64,000 nt of DNA from Flavobacterium sp. NG2 (lineage in GTDB: Bacteria > Bacteroidota > Bacteroidia > Flavobacteriales > Flavobacteriaceae). The stretch is taken from contig NZ_CP139420.1 in the NCBI RefSeq assembly GCF_034119845.1, positions 908,001 to 972,000 of the forward strand, in the 5' to 3' direction. The position numbers and the translations under genes are program-made. The notes under the pieces are model-generated. The model worked only from the letters and a program-made list of their open reading frames with translations, was not told where the DNA came from and made no database searches. Every line of letters begins with the position of its first letter. The first letter of the stretch is position 1. This document shows positions 52,726-61,102 of the stretch, one piece after another.

Positions 52726-53577
52726 ATGAAAAACATCTTATTTTCAATCAGTTTGCTTTTAATCTTTTTATCCTTACAAGCTCAGGAAAAACCAAAAGAA
52801 GATGAAAAGCATTGGGTCAAAAAAGGAAATATATCCTTGTTGTTTAATCAATCCTCATATAATAAAGAATGGTTAGGGGGGGGTACTTCAAATGTGGCAG
52901 GGAATTTTGGGCTTAATTACGATTTTAATTATAAAAAGGAAGCTGTTGTTTGGGATAACAAATTTATAATGGCATACGGATTAAGTAAAATCAAGGGTGA
53001 TTCAAAAATGGCCAAGACAGATGATCGCTTGGAATTAAATTCGCTTTGGGGTAAAAAAGCTTCGGGGCAATGGTATTACTCGATGTTTTTTAATTTCAAA
53101 ACTCAAATGGACACTGGATTTGATAAAACCAATACGATTCGTTTGTCTCATTTTTTCTCCCCGGCTTATTTTCAATTTGGTCCCGGAATGCTTTGGAAGA
53201 AAAATGATAATCTTAGTGTTAATTTTGCTCCAGCAACAGGTAAATTAATTCTAGTTGACAATCATTTTACCGAACTAGGTCCGTCCTTTGGTGTAAAGCA
53301 AGGTGATACCTCTAGATTTGAATTTGGTGCCAGTATCTCTGCTTACTATAAATTTAATTTGATGACCAATGTAACCTTTGAGAACCGACTGAATTTATAC
53401 TCTAATTATCTGGAAGACCCACAAAATGTTGACGTTGATTATCAATTGAATGTGGTGATGAAAATCAATAAATACCTAACTGCTAATATTGCAGTTCAAG
53501 CGATATATGACGATAATTCAATACAAGGAGTACAGGTAAGAGAAGTTTTTGGCTTAGGAGCTAATTATGGATTCTAA
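52726..53577 (+). CDS. DUF3078-family outer-membrane-like protein
   Basis: Encodes 283 residues with a signal peptide ending LQAQ. NISLLFNQSSYNKEWLGGGTSNVAGNFGLNYDFNY is the DUF3078 start, and the rest is a run of alternating strands (WKKNDNLSVNFAP, LNLYSNYLEDPQNVDVDYQLN), ending in YGF, consistent with an outer-membrane barrel. The function is unknown. It has its own position after a terminator and before a second strong terminator. Confidence 0.82.
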   Translation: MKNILFSISLLLIFLSLQAQEKPKEDEKHWVKKGNISLLFNQSSYNKEWLGGGTSNVAGNFGLNYDFNYKKEAVVWDNKFIMAYGLSKIKGDSKMAKTDDRLELNSLWGKKASGQWYYSMFFNFKTQMDTGFDKTNTIRLSHFFSPAYFQFGPGMLWKKNDNLSVNFAPATGKLILVDNHFTELGPSFGVKQGDTSRFEFGASISAYYKFNLMTNVTFENRLNLYSNYLEDPQNVDVDYQLNVVMKINKYLTANIAVQAIYDDNSIQGVQVREVFGLGANYGF

Positions 53578-53596
53578 AACTTATCGACACAATATA

Positions 53597-53633
53597 GAAA
53601 TCCCTTTTGAATTCGTTTCAAAAGGGATTTTTA
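53597..53633 (+). terminator. DUF3078 gene terminator
   Basis: AAATCCCTTTTGAA and TTTCAAAAGGGATTT form a 14-bp stem around TTCG, followed by TTTAGTTTT. Confidence 0.9.
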
Positions 53634-53660
53634 GTTTTATCTAACACAATTTTTATTTTT

Positions 53661-53762
53661 GGGGTGCCCTCCGCAAAAGCTACGGTCGGGCTATTCATTA
53701 CAACTCCTCGCACCTCCTTCGTCGGGCTGTGGGGTTTTCATTGTTATCCCTCACCCAGACCT
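53661..53762 (+). repeat. GGGGTGCCCTCCGCAAAAGC element
   Basis: Starts GGGGTGCCCTCCGCAAAAGC, continues TACGGTCGGGCTATTCATTA, has an internal variable hairpin region (AACTCC...GGGGTT) and ends TTATCCCTCACCCAGACC. I recall similar GC-rich elements in flavobacterial intergenic DNA, but no second copy is in this window. The 398-bp spacer from 53578 to 53975 holds the terminator, this and the next element, and no convincing gene. Confidence 0.55.
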
Positions 53763-53848
53763 GTATTACAATCAACAATGGGGTTCCTAATCTTAAATGG
53801 TATTAGATTTAATACCTGTTTTACTTATGAAAATAAATCGTTATTCAT

Positions 53849-53961
53849 AGCCCTGATGGAAGCGGCATCCTCTTGCATTCGCCGTGGCGAAAAGCAAGAG
53901 ATACAGCGGACAGCAGGAGGAGACGTTCTTGAAAGGGACAACTGTCCTGCTCCTAAAAATA
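53849..53961 (+). repeat. AGCCCTGATGGAAGCGGCAT element (copy D)
   Basis: Starts AGCCCTGATGGAAGCGGCAT, has an internal stem TCTTGC with GCAAGA enclosing CGCCGTGGCG, then GATACAGCGGACAGCAGGA, and ends CCTGCTCCTAAAAATAGG. The start and end resemble the structured repeats A to C, so it is probably a distant relative with a different middle. Confidence 0.6.
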
Positions 53962-53975
53962 GGTATACCTTAACT

Positions 53976-55223
53976 TTAAGTAGCTTCTTGTATTAATTTT
54001 ATTTTGCTTACCATAAAGGATATTAATACCCCAAATACCCCAATAAAAGCAAACGAAAATCGAAGACCAAAAGCCTCAGCGATATAACCAATGATTGGTG
54101 GTCCCATTAAAAATCCTAAGAAACTCACACTCGAAACAATAGTAATAGACTCACTAGGAGGTAAATTAGGGTTTTTGCCAGCAATGCTAAAAAGAGTTGG
54201 AACAACCGTAGCTACACCAATACCAACAAGCATAAATGCAAAAGCACAAGGGATAATATACGGAAATAAAACCGCTGTAAATAATCCAGTAGAAATCAAA
54301 ACACCACTAATTTGAAGAATTAATTTTCGACCATATTTCAGGATGATTTTATCTCCCAAAAATCGTCCTGTAGCCATCATTATCATGAATGAAGTATATC
54401 CTATAATGACCAAAGGACCAGGGGCTTTGACAATATCTTTAAAATAAACGCCACTCCAATCAAACATTACGCCTTCGCTTGCCATACAACAAAAGCCAAT
54501 CACCCCAAGCATTAATAAGTTTTTGTCGGGTTTTGAGAAAAACTTTTTCTTTCCGTCTTTAAGGACTTCTTTAGCGCGAATGAGGTACTTATAGTTGAAA
54601 CCAATCAGCGTGGTAACAACAAGTAAAATGATTAGAAAATGTTGGTAAGGGGTCAATTTTAAGGCCAACATTCCTAAGCCAATTAAAGCACCAATAAAAC
54701 CTGCAAAACTCCACATCCCATGAAACGAAGACATGATGGTGCGTTTGAATAACTTTTCGGCATAAACACCTTGAGTATTTACCGCAATGTTGGTAATATT
54801 AGCAAAAATTCCAAAGGCAAATAACGCCAATCCTAAATGCCAAGCTTGCGTTGACAAACCTATATTGGAGAGACTAAATACGTATAAAAAAGTAGTGATT
54901 AGTAAAACTAAATTACTCCCAAAACGGGTGACAATTTTCCCTGAAAAACCCATTATTGCCAACTGACCAAGTGGTACGGCAAATAAAATAGTTCCTAAAG
55001 CAGCATCACTAAGGTTAAGTGCTGTTTTAAGGTCGGGAATTCGACTGGCAAAAGAAGAAAAACAAAGTCCTTTTCCAAAATAATACATCGAAATCGCAAA
55101 GCGCACGCGGTTGAGATAAGAAGCTTTAGCATTTTTGAAGCTCTTTTTGTATTCTCCTTTGGCCTTAAATGGGCTAGTGATATTGAAAAAAATCAATTTT
55201 TTGTTTTTTAAATGAAGATGCAA
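53976..55223 (-). CDS. MFS transporter
   Basis: Encodes up to 415 residues with about twelve membrane helices. RVRFAISMYYFGKGLCFSSFASRIPDLKTALNLSDAALGTILFAVPLGQL is the start of the MFS domain, FGSNLVLLITTF follows, and GRFLGDKIILKYGRK is the mid-loop motif. The substrate is unknown. The longest frame starts with TTG at 55223, but a TATTTTTG promoter box covers 55228-55221, so translation likely starts inside, for example at TTG 55196. Confidence 0.83.
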   Translation of the reverse strand: MHLHLKNKKLIFFNITSPFKAKGEYKKSFKNAKASYLNRVRFAISMYYFGKGLCFSSFASRIPDLKTALNLSDAALGTILFAVPLGQLAIMGFSGKIVTRFGSNLVLLITTFLYVFSLSNIGLSTQAWHLGLALFAFGIFANITNIAVNTQGVYAEKLFKRTIMSSFHGMWSFAGFIGALIGLGMLALKLTPYQHFLIILLVVTTLIGFNYKYLIRAKEVLKDGKKKFFSKPDKNLLMLGVIGFCCMASEGVMFDWSGVYFKDIVKAPGPLVIIGYTSFMIMMATGRFLGDKIILKYGRKLILQISGVLISTGLFTAVLFPYIIPCAFAFMLVGIGVATVVPTLFSIAGKNPNLPPSESITIVSSVSFLGFLMGPPIIGYIAEAFGLRFSFAFIGVFGVLISFMVSKIKLIQEAT

Positions 55224-55228
55224 AAATA
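55221..55228 (-). promoter_or_regulatory. Possible minus-7 box for the MFS transporter
   Basis: Reads TATTTTTG on the minus strand. It overlaps the first codons of the longest frame, so it argues for a later start. Confidence 0.4.
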
Positions 55229-55291
55229 CAAAATCTATTTCCTAGAGAAGTTACATTTAGTGTAAACAAAATCAAAAGGTTTGATTTATTG

Positions 55292-55317
55292 TAGAGCCGC
55301 ACTGCAGTGCGGCTCTA
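55292..55317. repeat. Perfect 26-bp palindrome TAGAGCCGCACTG x2
   Basis: TAGAGCCGCACTG followed by its reverse complement with no loop. A related copy is at 55393-55420. Between them lie AAATCTGCGTAAATCTGCC words. Confidence 0.85.
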
Positions 55318-55392
55318 GTTAAAATCTGCGTAAATCTGCCAAATCTGCGTGAAAAAAATCAATACAATCCTAATGCGGATTTTGGGTTTATT

Positions 55393-55420
55393 GTAGAGAC
55401 GCACTACAGTGCGTCTTTAC
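55393..55420. repeat. Second palindrome, GTAGAGACGCACTAC type
   Basis: GTAGAGACGCACT and AGTGCGTCTTTAC enclose AC, with one mismatch. Same GTAGAG..CGCACT frame as 55292-55317. Confidence 0.8.
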
Positions 55421-55450
55421 ACAGTATCATTTTATTCCAAAGACATTATT

Positions 55451-56491
55451 TTACAATGACACGATTATCTTTTCTGCCTGACTTTGAATGGCAGCTTCGA
55501 TGATTTGCATGACTTGGATTCCTTCTTGTGCGGTTACGGGTTCGATGGTGTTTTGGGTGATGGCTTGGTACATACCGTCAAAATAATCGTAGTAGTTCCC
55601 TTGAAGCGTTGGTATTTTTTTTCGAATAATTTCACCATCAATTTCAGTATGTAGTAAACCTTCGTTTCCACTCGCTTCTGTTCCCCAATCATCTAAATTA
55701 GGTTTGTAATCCAGTTTCAAAAGGTCTTCTTGAACATCGCCACGCGTTTTTAAGAACGACCCTGTCTTACCGTGTAGAATAAAAGAAGGAATAGGTTCGC
55801 GGTTGAATACACCTGCTTTTAATCTAACCGTTAGATTTGGGTATTGCAACGTCACATCCATCCAATCATCAACAAGCGAATGCTCTCTGGTGATGCGAAT
55901 GTTAGCATAGACCGCTTTTGGTAATCCAAACAAACATAGCGCTTGATCAATCAAATGTGGACCTAGGTCTTTCAAAATTCCAGAACCAGAACTTATGACT
56001 TCTTTGTGTTGTTTTGGACTTAAATTTGGATTGTAGCGGTCAAAGTGGAATTCGGCTTCTACGATTTCACCAAGGCTTCCTTCGTCCAGTATTTTTTTTA
56101 CAGTTTTAAAATCGCTGTCCCATCTACGGTTTTGGAAAACAGCTAATTTTAGTCCATTTTCTTCTGCCAAAGCCTTTAATTCTTCGGCTTCGGCAACGGT
56201 GGTGGTAAACGCTTTTTCGACAATAGCATGTTTGCCTGCGAGCAATACTTTTTTGGCAAACTCATAATGAGTAGCGGTGGGCGTGTTGACGATAACCAAG
56301 TCGGCATCACTTCCAAGAACGCTTTCAAGACTCGGATAGCTTTTTACTTCGGGATAATCGGCTTGGATTAATTTAGAACTGCGTTCCCAAGAACCCAAAA
56401 GTTCAAATCCAGGATGTAAGTTTATAAAAGGAGCATGAAACACCTTGCCCGACATGCCGTAAGAGAGTAGTGCTGTTTTGATTTTTTGCAT
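55451..56491 (-). CDS. Gfo/Idh/MocA-family oxidoreductase
   Basis: Encodes 346 residues. KTALLSYGMSGKVFHAPFI is the N-terminal Rossmann dinucleotide site (a GxSGxxF variant), DADLVIVNTPTATHYEFAKKVLLAGKHAIVEKAFTTT includes the EKA (EKP-like) motif near residue 92, and GPHLIDQALCLFG carries the catalytic His. This resembles YdgJ/YvaA-like dehydrogenases. The sugar or polyol substrate is unknown. It is alone on the minus strand. Confidence 0.9.
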   Translation of the reverse strand: MQKIKTALLSYGMSGKVFHAPFINLHPGFELLGSWERSSKLIQADYPEVKSYPSLESVLGSDADLVIVNTPTATHYEFAKKVLLAGKHAIVEKAFTTTVAEAEELKALAEENGLKLAVFQNRRWDSDFKTVKKILDEGSLGEIVEAEFHFDRYNPNLSPKQHKEVISSGSGILKDLGPHLIDQALCLFGLPKAVYANIRITREHSLVDDWMDVTLQYPNLTVRLKAGVFNREPIPSFILHGKTGSFLKTRGDVQEDLLKLDYKPNLDDWGTEASGNEGLLHTEIDGEIIRKKIPTLQGNYYDYFDGMYQAITQNTIEPVTAQEGIQVMQIIEAAIQSQAEKIIVSL

Positions 56492-56699
56492 GGTATTTTT
56501 AGTTTCGAAAGTTAGTTTAGAATTGTTAAGCTGAAAATTAGTCTTTTTTGGAACTATAATATCTTATAGAATGCCATTCTCTTTTGATAAAAACAAATTT
56601 AGTGGGGATAAACGAAAAACAGACTTGATTTCTTCATTAATTAACAAACATTTAAAAGGTTATAGTGTATTATTGCAAAAGAAATAAAATAGAATAGCT

Positions 56700-56707
56700 T
56701 ACTTTTG
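56700..56707 (+). promoter_or_regulatory. Minus-7 box TACTTTTG for rseP
   Basis: Full TAnnTTTG match 29 bp before the rseP ATG, with TTG 24 bp upstream of it at 56673. Confidence 0.52.
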
Positions 56708-56736
56708 TGAGTCAAAAAAAGAATTAAAATTTAAAA

Positions 56737-58080
56737 ATGGATTTATTTATCAAGTTGTCTCAGTTTTTATTGAGCTTGTCATTACTTATTATTCTTCACG
56801 AACTAGGGCATTTTATTCCCGCTAAATTATTTAAAACCAGAGTCGAAAAATTCTATTTGTTTTTTGACGTTAAATTTTCACTTTTAAAGAAAACAATCGG
56901 AGGAACAGAATACGGAATCGGTTGGTTGCCACTAGGAGGTTATGTGAAAATCTCTGGGATGATTGACGAGAGTATGGACAAGGAGCAAATGGCTTTGCCG
57001 CCACAACCTTGGGAATTTCGCTCTAAGCCAGCTTGGCAACGTTTGATTATCATGTTAGGAGGGGTAACGGTAAACTTTATCTTGGCTTTTATTATTTATA
57101 TCGGAATGGCGTTTACGTATGGAGATACTTATGTAGCGATGTCTGATTTAAAAGATGGTCTGTTGATTGAAAATCCCGTTTTGCAAAAAGCAGGTTTCCA
57201 AACAGGAGATAATATTTTGGCTGTCGATGGGGAGAAAATTACCAAGTTTGACAACGAAATCAACATGAAAATCATCATGGGTAAAAAAGTGCTTATCGAG
57301 AGAAACGGCGCTGAACAAACCATCACGATGCCAAATGACTTTATTGACCAATTATCCAAAGTAGAAAAAGGTTCTTTAGTGTCAATTCGTATGCCCTTTG
57401 TAATTGGTGCTGTAGCTCCAGAATCAGAGAATACCGCTTTGCAACCTAAAGATTTGATATTGACTTTGAACGGTCAAAAAGTGAAGTATTTTGATGAGGC
57501 CAAAACGATTTTGGACAACAATAAAAACAAAACCATTACAGCAACCGTTTTGCGTGACCAAAAAGAAGTTCCAGTTCCTTTAAAAATCAGTGCCGAAGGA
57601 AAAATTGGTGTGCAAGTGGGAGGTTTAGGAATGGACTCATTAGAGAAATTAGGCTACTATAAAGTAAGCAAACAAGAATACGGTTTCTTAGAATCTATTC
57701 CAGTGGGAATCCAAAAAGGAAAAGACCAGTTGGTAGGTTACGGAAAACAATTGCAAATGATTTTCAATCCTGATACAGGCGCTTACAAACAAGTAGGAGG
57801 ATTTAAAGCCATATTTGATATTTTTCCAAGTACTTGGAGCTGGGAAGTGTTTTGGACAATCACGGCTTTGTTATCGATTATGCTTGGTGTAATGAACTTA
57901 TTGCCTATTCCGGCTCTTGATGGTGGACATGTATTATTTTTATTATACGAAATGCTAAGTGGCAAAAAACCGTCGGACAAATTCCTAGAGAATGCACAAA
58001 TGGTTGGTTTTGTTTTACTTATATCACTCTTACTATTTGCTAACGGAAACGATATTTACAAGGCAATAATTGGGAGATAA
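56737..58080 (+). CDS. rseP: Site-2 protease RseP
   Basis: Encodes 447 residues. LIILHELGHFIPAKLF places the HExxH zinc site at 21-25 in the first membrane helix. Two PDZ-like regions follow (about 130-200 and 205-285), and MNLLPIPALDGGHVLFLLYEM near residue 388 gives the LDG motif with the third zinc ligand. It cuts membrane-spanning anti-sigma factors and signal-peptide remnants inside the inner membrane. Length is normal. Confidence 0.95.
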   Translation: MDLFIKLSQFLLSLSLLIILHELGHFIPAKLFKTRVEKFYLFFDVKFSLLKKTIGGTEYGIGWLPLGGYVKISGMIDESMDKEQMALPPQPWEFRSKPAWQRLIIMLGGVTVNFILAFIIYIGMAFTYGDTYVAMSDLKDGLLIENPVLQKAGFQTGDNILAVDGEKITKFDNEINMKIIMGKKVLIERNGAEQTITMPNDFIDQLSKVEKGSLVSIRMPFVIGAVAPESENTALQPKDLILTLNGQKVKYFDEAKTILDNNKNKTITATVLRDQKEVPVPLKISAEGKIGVQVGGLGMDSLEKLGYYKVSKQEYGFLESIPVGIQKGKDQLVGYGKQLQMIFNPDTGAYKQVGGFKAIFDIFPSTWSWEVFWTITALLSIMLGVMNLLPIPALDGGHVLFLLYEMLSGKKPSDKFLENAQMVGFVLLISLLLFANGNDIYKAIIGR

Positions 58081-58108
58081 AAAAAATGAAAAAAAATTTA
58101 AAAAACGC

Positions 58109-58138
58109 TTGCAGATATCAAATTTAGCCCTATCTTTG
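58109..58138 (+). promoter_or_regulatory. tRNA-Asn promoter, TTG-N19-TATCTTTG
   Basis: TTG (58109-58111) and TATCTTTG (58131-58138) are spaced by 19 bp, the ideal Bacteroidota sigma-A promoter. Transcription would start about 70 bp before the tRNA. Confidence 0.8.
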
Positions 58139-58214
58139 CAACCGCTTAAACAAACAAACACAACGTTCAAATTAAGCACACAAACATACCTGTACGCATT
58201 TAAATTATAAAGTT

Positions 58215-58288
58215 TCCTCCTTAGCTCAGTTGGTTAGAGCATCTGACTGTTAATCAGAGGGTCCTTGGTTCGAGCCCAAGAGGGGGAG
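58215..58288 (+). tRNA. tRNA-Asn (anticodon GTT)
   Basis: Seventy-four bases that fold as a cloverleaf. TCCTCCT pairs with AGGGGGA (one G-U) in the acceptor stem, the anticodon stem TCTGA/TCAGA encloses CTGTTAA with anticodon GTT, and the T arm is CTTGG-TTCGAGC-CCAAG. The CCA end is not encoded. The 3 prime end faces a tyrosine recombinase gene 200 bp downstream, so it is the likely attachment site of the element that follows. Confidence 0.97.
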
Positions 58289-58300
58289 CTACATTAGAAA

Positions 58301-58330
58301 AGATCTTACATTTGTAAGGTCTTTTTTTTT
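58301..58330 (+). terminator. Terminator after tRNA-Asn
   Basis: AGATCTTAC with GTAAGGTCT (one G-U) form a stem with a short loop, followed by TTTTTTTT. Confidence 0.75.
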
Positions 58331-58488
58331 GGCTATAAGTCAACGAAATCGACACTTTACAAAGATTCTTAATAGAAAAATGGTATTTCTGTTTTGACAA
58401 CTTTGACAGCTTATTTTGAGAAAAAGGTAACACATTAGGTAACATCTATTTTTTCAAAAGGTTACACTTTTTTATACCTCCAAATTGT

Positions 58489-59727
58489 ATGTCTGACTTA
58501 AACTCAAAAGTTATGACAACAGAAAACTTCAACATTTTATTTGTTCAAGCAAAAAATAGAACTAATAAGAAAAACCAATCTCCATTATATTGTAGAATTA
58601 CTTTAAATGGAATTAGAAAACAATTTAGTACAGGCATCCATATTGAAAGTATATATTGGAATTCCAAAAAACAATTTGTTTTAAAGACTCATAAAACAGC
58701 ATCACTTTACAATTCCTTACTTGATAATATAAAATCAAAAATTAATAATGCTTATGGAGTTTTAAAATTAGAAGACAACGTATTTACAATTCAAGACATT
58801 CTTGATAAATACCTTGGTAAAGAAATCAAGAAAAAAGAAAACATACTCTACTATTACAAACAGTATTTATTGAAAATAAAAAAATTAGTAGGACTAGAAC
58901 TTAAAGATAGTACCTATAACAAATTTGTATATGTTGGAAATCATCTTGAAGCATTTTTGAAATGGAAATTTAGAAAAACTGACTTTCCACTAGATGAATT
59001 GGGTTTGCAGTTTTTGGATGATTTTGAGTACTATTTAAAGACTGAAAAGAAACAAAGTCAAATTACCATCAATAAAACTATTCAAAGGTTTAGAACGCCC
59101 ATTAAACAAGCGATTTCAGAAGGTTATTTAGATAGAGACCCCTTTATATTACATAAGCCCAAAACAGTCCGTAAAACAGTTATATTTCTATCTACAGCGG
59201 AACTGAAAACCTTTGAAGAAGCTATTATGAGTCAAAAAAGATTGAGTTTTGTGCAAGATCTATTTATTTTCTGTTGCTACACAGGTTTAGCATATAATGA
59301 AATGGCTAACCTAAGAAAACAACATATTCAAATAGGATTTGATGGAATGAATTGGATTCAGATGATGCGTGAGAAAACACAAGGTCAAATCTCTATTCCT
59401 ATACTACCTAAAGCGCAGGAAATCATAGAAAAATACACTTCTGATAATAATCGCATATTTCCAACTATTAGCAATCAGAAATTCAATTCCTACCTCAAAG
59501 AGATTGCTGATATTTCAGGAATCAATAAACGATTAACCCATCACATTGCTAGAAAAACTTTTGCATCAACAGTTCTATTATATAATGATGTGCCTATGGA
59601 AATAGTATCAGAACTATTGGGTCACTCTAATATGACAATAACACAGGAAAGCTATGGTAAGGTGGTTCAAAAGAAAGTTAGCGAGGAGATGAATAAATTA
59701 AAGTTAAAAATTACAGAATATCACTAA
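58489..59727 (+). CDS. Tyrosine recombinase/integrase of the Bacteroidota type
   Basis: Encodes 412 residues. The N-terminal arm (FNILFVQAKNRTNKKNQSPLYCRITLNGIRKQFSTGI) is the AP2-like arm-binding domain seen in Bacteroidota integrases, followed by a SAM-like core-binding region at about 115-215. In the catalytic part, RLTHHIARKTFAS gives H352-x2-R355, ELLGHSNM gives H379 and ESYGKVV gives Tyr 389. The first Arg is replaced: the box reads TGLAYNEM. This is also true of CTnDOT-like integrases. The ATG at 58513 is a possible later start. Next to tRNA-Asn it marks an integrated element. Confidence 0.93.
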   Translation: MSDLNSKVMTTENFNILFVQAKNRTNKKNQSPLYCRITLNGIRKQFSTGIHIESIYWNSKKQFVLKTHKTASLYNSLLDNIKSKINNAYGVLKLEDNVFTIQDILDKYLGKEIKKKENILYYYKQYLLKIKKLVGLELKDSTYNKFVYVGNHLEAFLKWKFRKTDFPLDELGLQFLDDFEYYLKTEKKQSQITINKTIQRFRTPIKQAISEGYLDRDPFILHKPKTVRKTVIFLSTAELKTFEEAIMSQKRLSFVQDLFIFCCYTGLAYNEMANLRKQHIQIGFDGMNWIQMMREKTQGQISIPILPKAQEIIEKYTSDNNRIFPTISNQKFNSYLKEIADISGINKRLTHHIARKTFASTVLLYNDVPMEIVSELLGHSNMTITQESYGKVVQKKVSEEMNKLKLKITEYH

Positions 59728-59932
59728 AAGTGGGTATTGTGATATGCATATAATAGCTGTTTATTTGTAAGAATAGACGTGGTTTTCAAATGAATAAGCA
59801 AATGACAACGACTATACAGTAAAATAAAAAATTGGACTTACGGGTAACCGTAAAAAGAATGTAAAATTTTGATTTAGGTTTGTTTATGGCAAATAGAAAT
59901 TATTATATAAATTAAAAAAAAAACTAAAATAA

Positions 59933-60201
59933 ATGAAAACAAAAAAAATAATTCTTGCATTCTCAATAATTGGTGCTATAATATCATGTAGTTCTGATAG
60001 CGAAAGTGAAAAAGAAACTCAATCATCTAATATTATCTTGGTTAAAAAAATAATTAAAAACTATAGAGTAAATGATATTTCAACACTTACCTACAAATAC
60101 GATGGTAAAAAATAATAAGCGAAAGTAACGATTCAGGTTTCGTAGCCACTTATACCTATACTGGAAATGTTATAACTAAAATCGAAGATACACTGCAATA
60201 A
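59933..60201 (+). pseudogene. Frameshifted, truncated lipoprotein
   Basis: MKTKKIILAFSIIGAIISCSSDSE starts a normal lipoprotein signal, then LVKKIIKNYRVNDISTLTYKYDGKK reaches TAATAA. One base missing in the A-run near 60107-60112 explains this: adding one A restores IISESNDSGFVATYTYTGNV and ITKIEDTLQ to a stop at 60199-60201. The frame is therefore broken by one deletion, and the protein is also cut short compared with what the repetitive YxYTG pattern implies. Calling it a relic of a longer lipoprotein is inference. Confidence 0.75.
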
Positions 60202-60238
60202 TACATTTTATTCTTGTAATAAAATTAGCAGTTATTAA

Positions 60239-60309
60239 AAATTGGAGTTCAGCTACCAATAAAAAAAACGGGGCGAACCTGAAAAGCCTTATGAGTAAGA
60301 AATAAAAAA
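60239..60309 (+). repeat. Repeated leader, copy 1
   Basis: ACCAATAAAAAAAAC, then GGGGCGAACCTGAAAAGC and TTATGAGTA(A)GAA. About 40 of 48 bases in the core match 61117-61164. It ends 8 bp before the lipoprotein start. It includes a tiny frame, ATGAGTAAGAAATAA. Confidence 0.8.
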
Positions 60310-60316
60310 CCATAAA

Positions 60317-60727
60317 ATGAAACAAACAGTTAAATTCAAAAAAACCTTAGTATTACTATTTATTGGAGCGCTCTCATTAACTACAAGTTGTAGTTCGGAC
60401 AATCAAGATGATTCAAAACAGACGACTACCATTATTGGAAAATGGCATAATTACAAAAGAGTTGAAAACGGAGTAACATATACTGATACCGGAGCAGACC
60501 CAATTAGTGATTTGAATTATGAATTTCAGAATAACGCCTGTATAATTACTGAAAATGGAGATGTACAAAATTATATTTATAAAGTTGATGGAGATTACAT
60601 TAAATACTATAATCCAAAAACAGAAGTCTTAACTGGGTCTGAAAAAATTGTTACTTTAACAAAAGATGAATTGGTAGTGGTAAATCAATACAATGATGAC
60701 GAATTAAAATATTTTAAACGATTGTAA
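60317..60727 (+). CDS. Lipocalin-like lipoprotein
   Basis: Encodes 136 residues. VLLFIGALSLTTSCSSDNQDD is a lipoprotein signal with Cys 25. The mature part has IIGKWHNYKRVENGVTYTDTG, the GxW start of lipocalin-like lipoproteins (DUF4923 or lipocalin_4 type, from memory), followed by NYEFQNNACIITENGDVQNYIYKVDGDYIKYYNPKT and IVTLTKDELVVV. Function unknown. It follows leader copy 1 and is cotransported on the tRNA-Asn element. Confidence 0.78.
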   Translation: MKQTVKFKKTLVLLFIGALSLTTSCSSDNQDDSKQTTTIIGKWHNYKRVENGVTYTDTGADPISDLNYEFQNNACIITENGDVQNYIYKVDGDYIKYYNPKTEVLTGSEKIVTLTKDELVVVNQYNDDELKYFKRL

Positions 60728-60804
60728 ATAAAAGATATTTGATTGTGGTAAACCGTAAAACAAATCAAATTCAATAAATTAAATTTGAATAGATTTCTCA
60801 CTAG

Positions 60805-61038
60805 TTAGTTTCCATCACAAACAAAGAGTTCAGAAATATCAATATTTAAAACTTTAGAAATAGAATAAAGGGTTGTAATAGAGGTGTTAATCACACCTCT
60901 TTCAATTCTACTAATTTGAGAAATCTCAATACCTAGTTCATTAGCCAATTGTTCTTGAGTAAAACCCTTAGCCAATCTGGTTAAACGGAGATTTTTTCCA
61001 AAGTTTATTAAAATAGTATTTCTGTCATGATTATCCAC
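60805..61038 (-). CDS. XRE-family helix-turn-helix regulator
   Basis: Encodes 77 residues from GTG at 61038. NFGKNLRLTRLAKGFTQEQLANELGIEISQISRIERGVINTSITTLYSISKVLNI is the full XRE/Cro domain; nothing else is present. Such proteins regulate integrated elements. Its start is 34 bp from a perfect 16-bp palindrome that overlaps the promoter of the divergent gene, so it probably represses both directions. Confidence 0.92.
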   Translation of the reverse strand: MDNHDRNTILINFGKNLRLTRLAKGFTQEQLANELGIEISQISRIERGVINTSITTLYSISKVLNIDISELFVCDGN

Positions 61039-61072
61039 GAAATAAAATTCGTTGAATAAGTTATTTTATAGA

Positions 61073-61088
61073 TAGGCAAATTTGCCTA
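61073..61088. promoter_or_regulatory. Perfect palindrome TAGGCAAATTTGCCTA, probable XRE operator
   Basis: Two 8-bp half sites with no spacer, between the divergent XRE gene and the 61180 gene. It shares two bases with the minus-7 box that follows, so a bound repressor would block that promoter. Confidence 0.7.
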
Positions 61089-61094
61089 CTTTTG
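61087..61094 (+). promoter_or_regulatory. Minus-7 box TACTTTTG of the element operon
   Basis: Full TAnnTTTG match. Transcription would begin near 61101, at the first base of leader copy 2. Confidence 0.55.
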
Positions 61095-61102
61095 AATTAA
61101 TA

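Noticed and set aside
53607..53996. Open frame of 129 codons on the plus strand
   Set aside because: It crosses a terminator and two repeat elements, and its protein has no sensible pattern.
58254..58445. Open frame on the minus strand ending APPLGLEPRTL
   Set aside because: It is the antisense of tRNA-Asn, a well-known false protein; the tRNA fold is clear.
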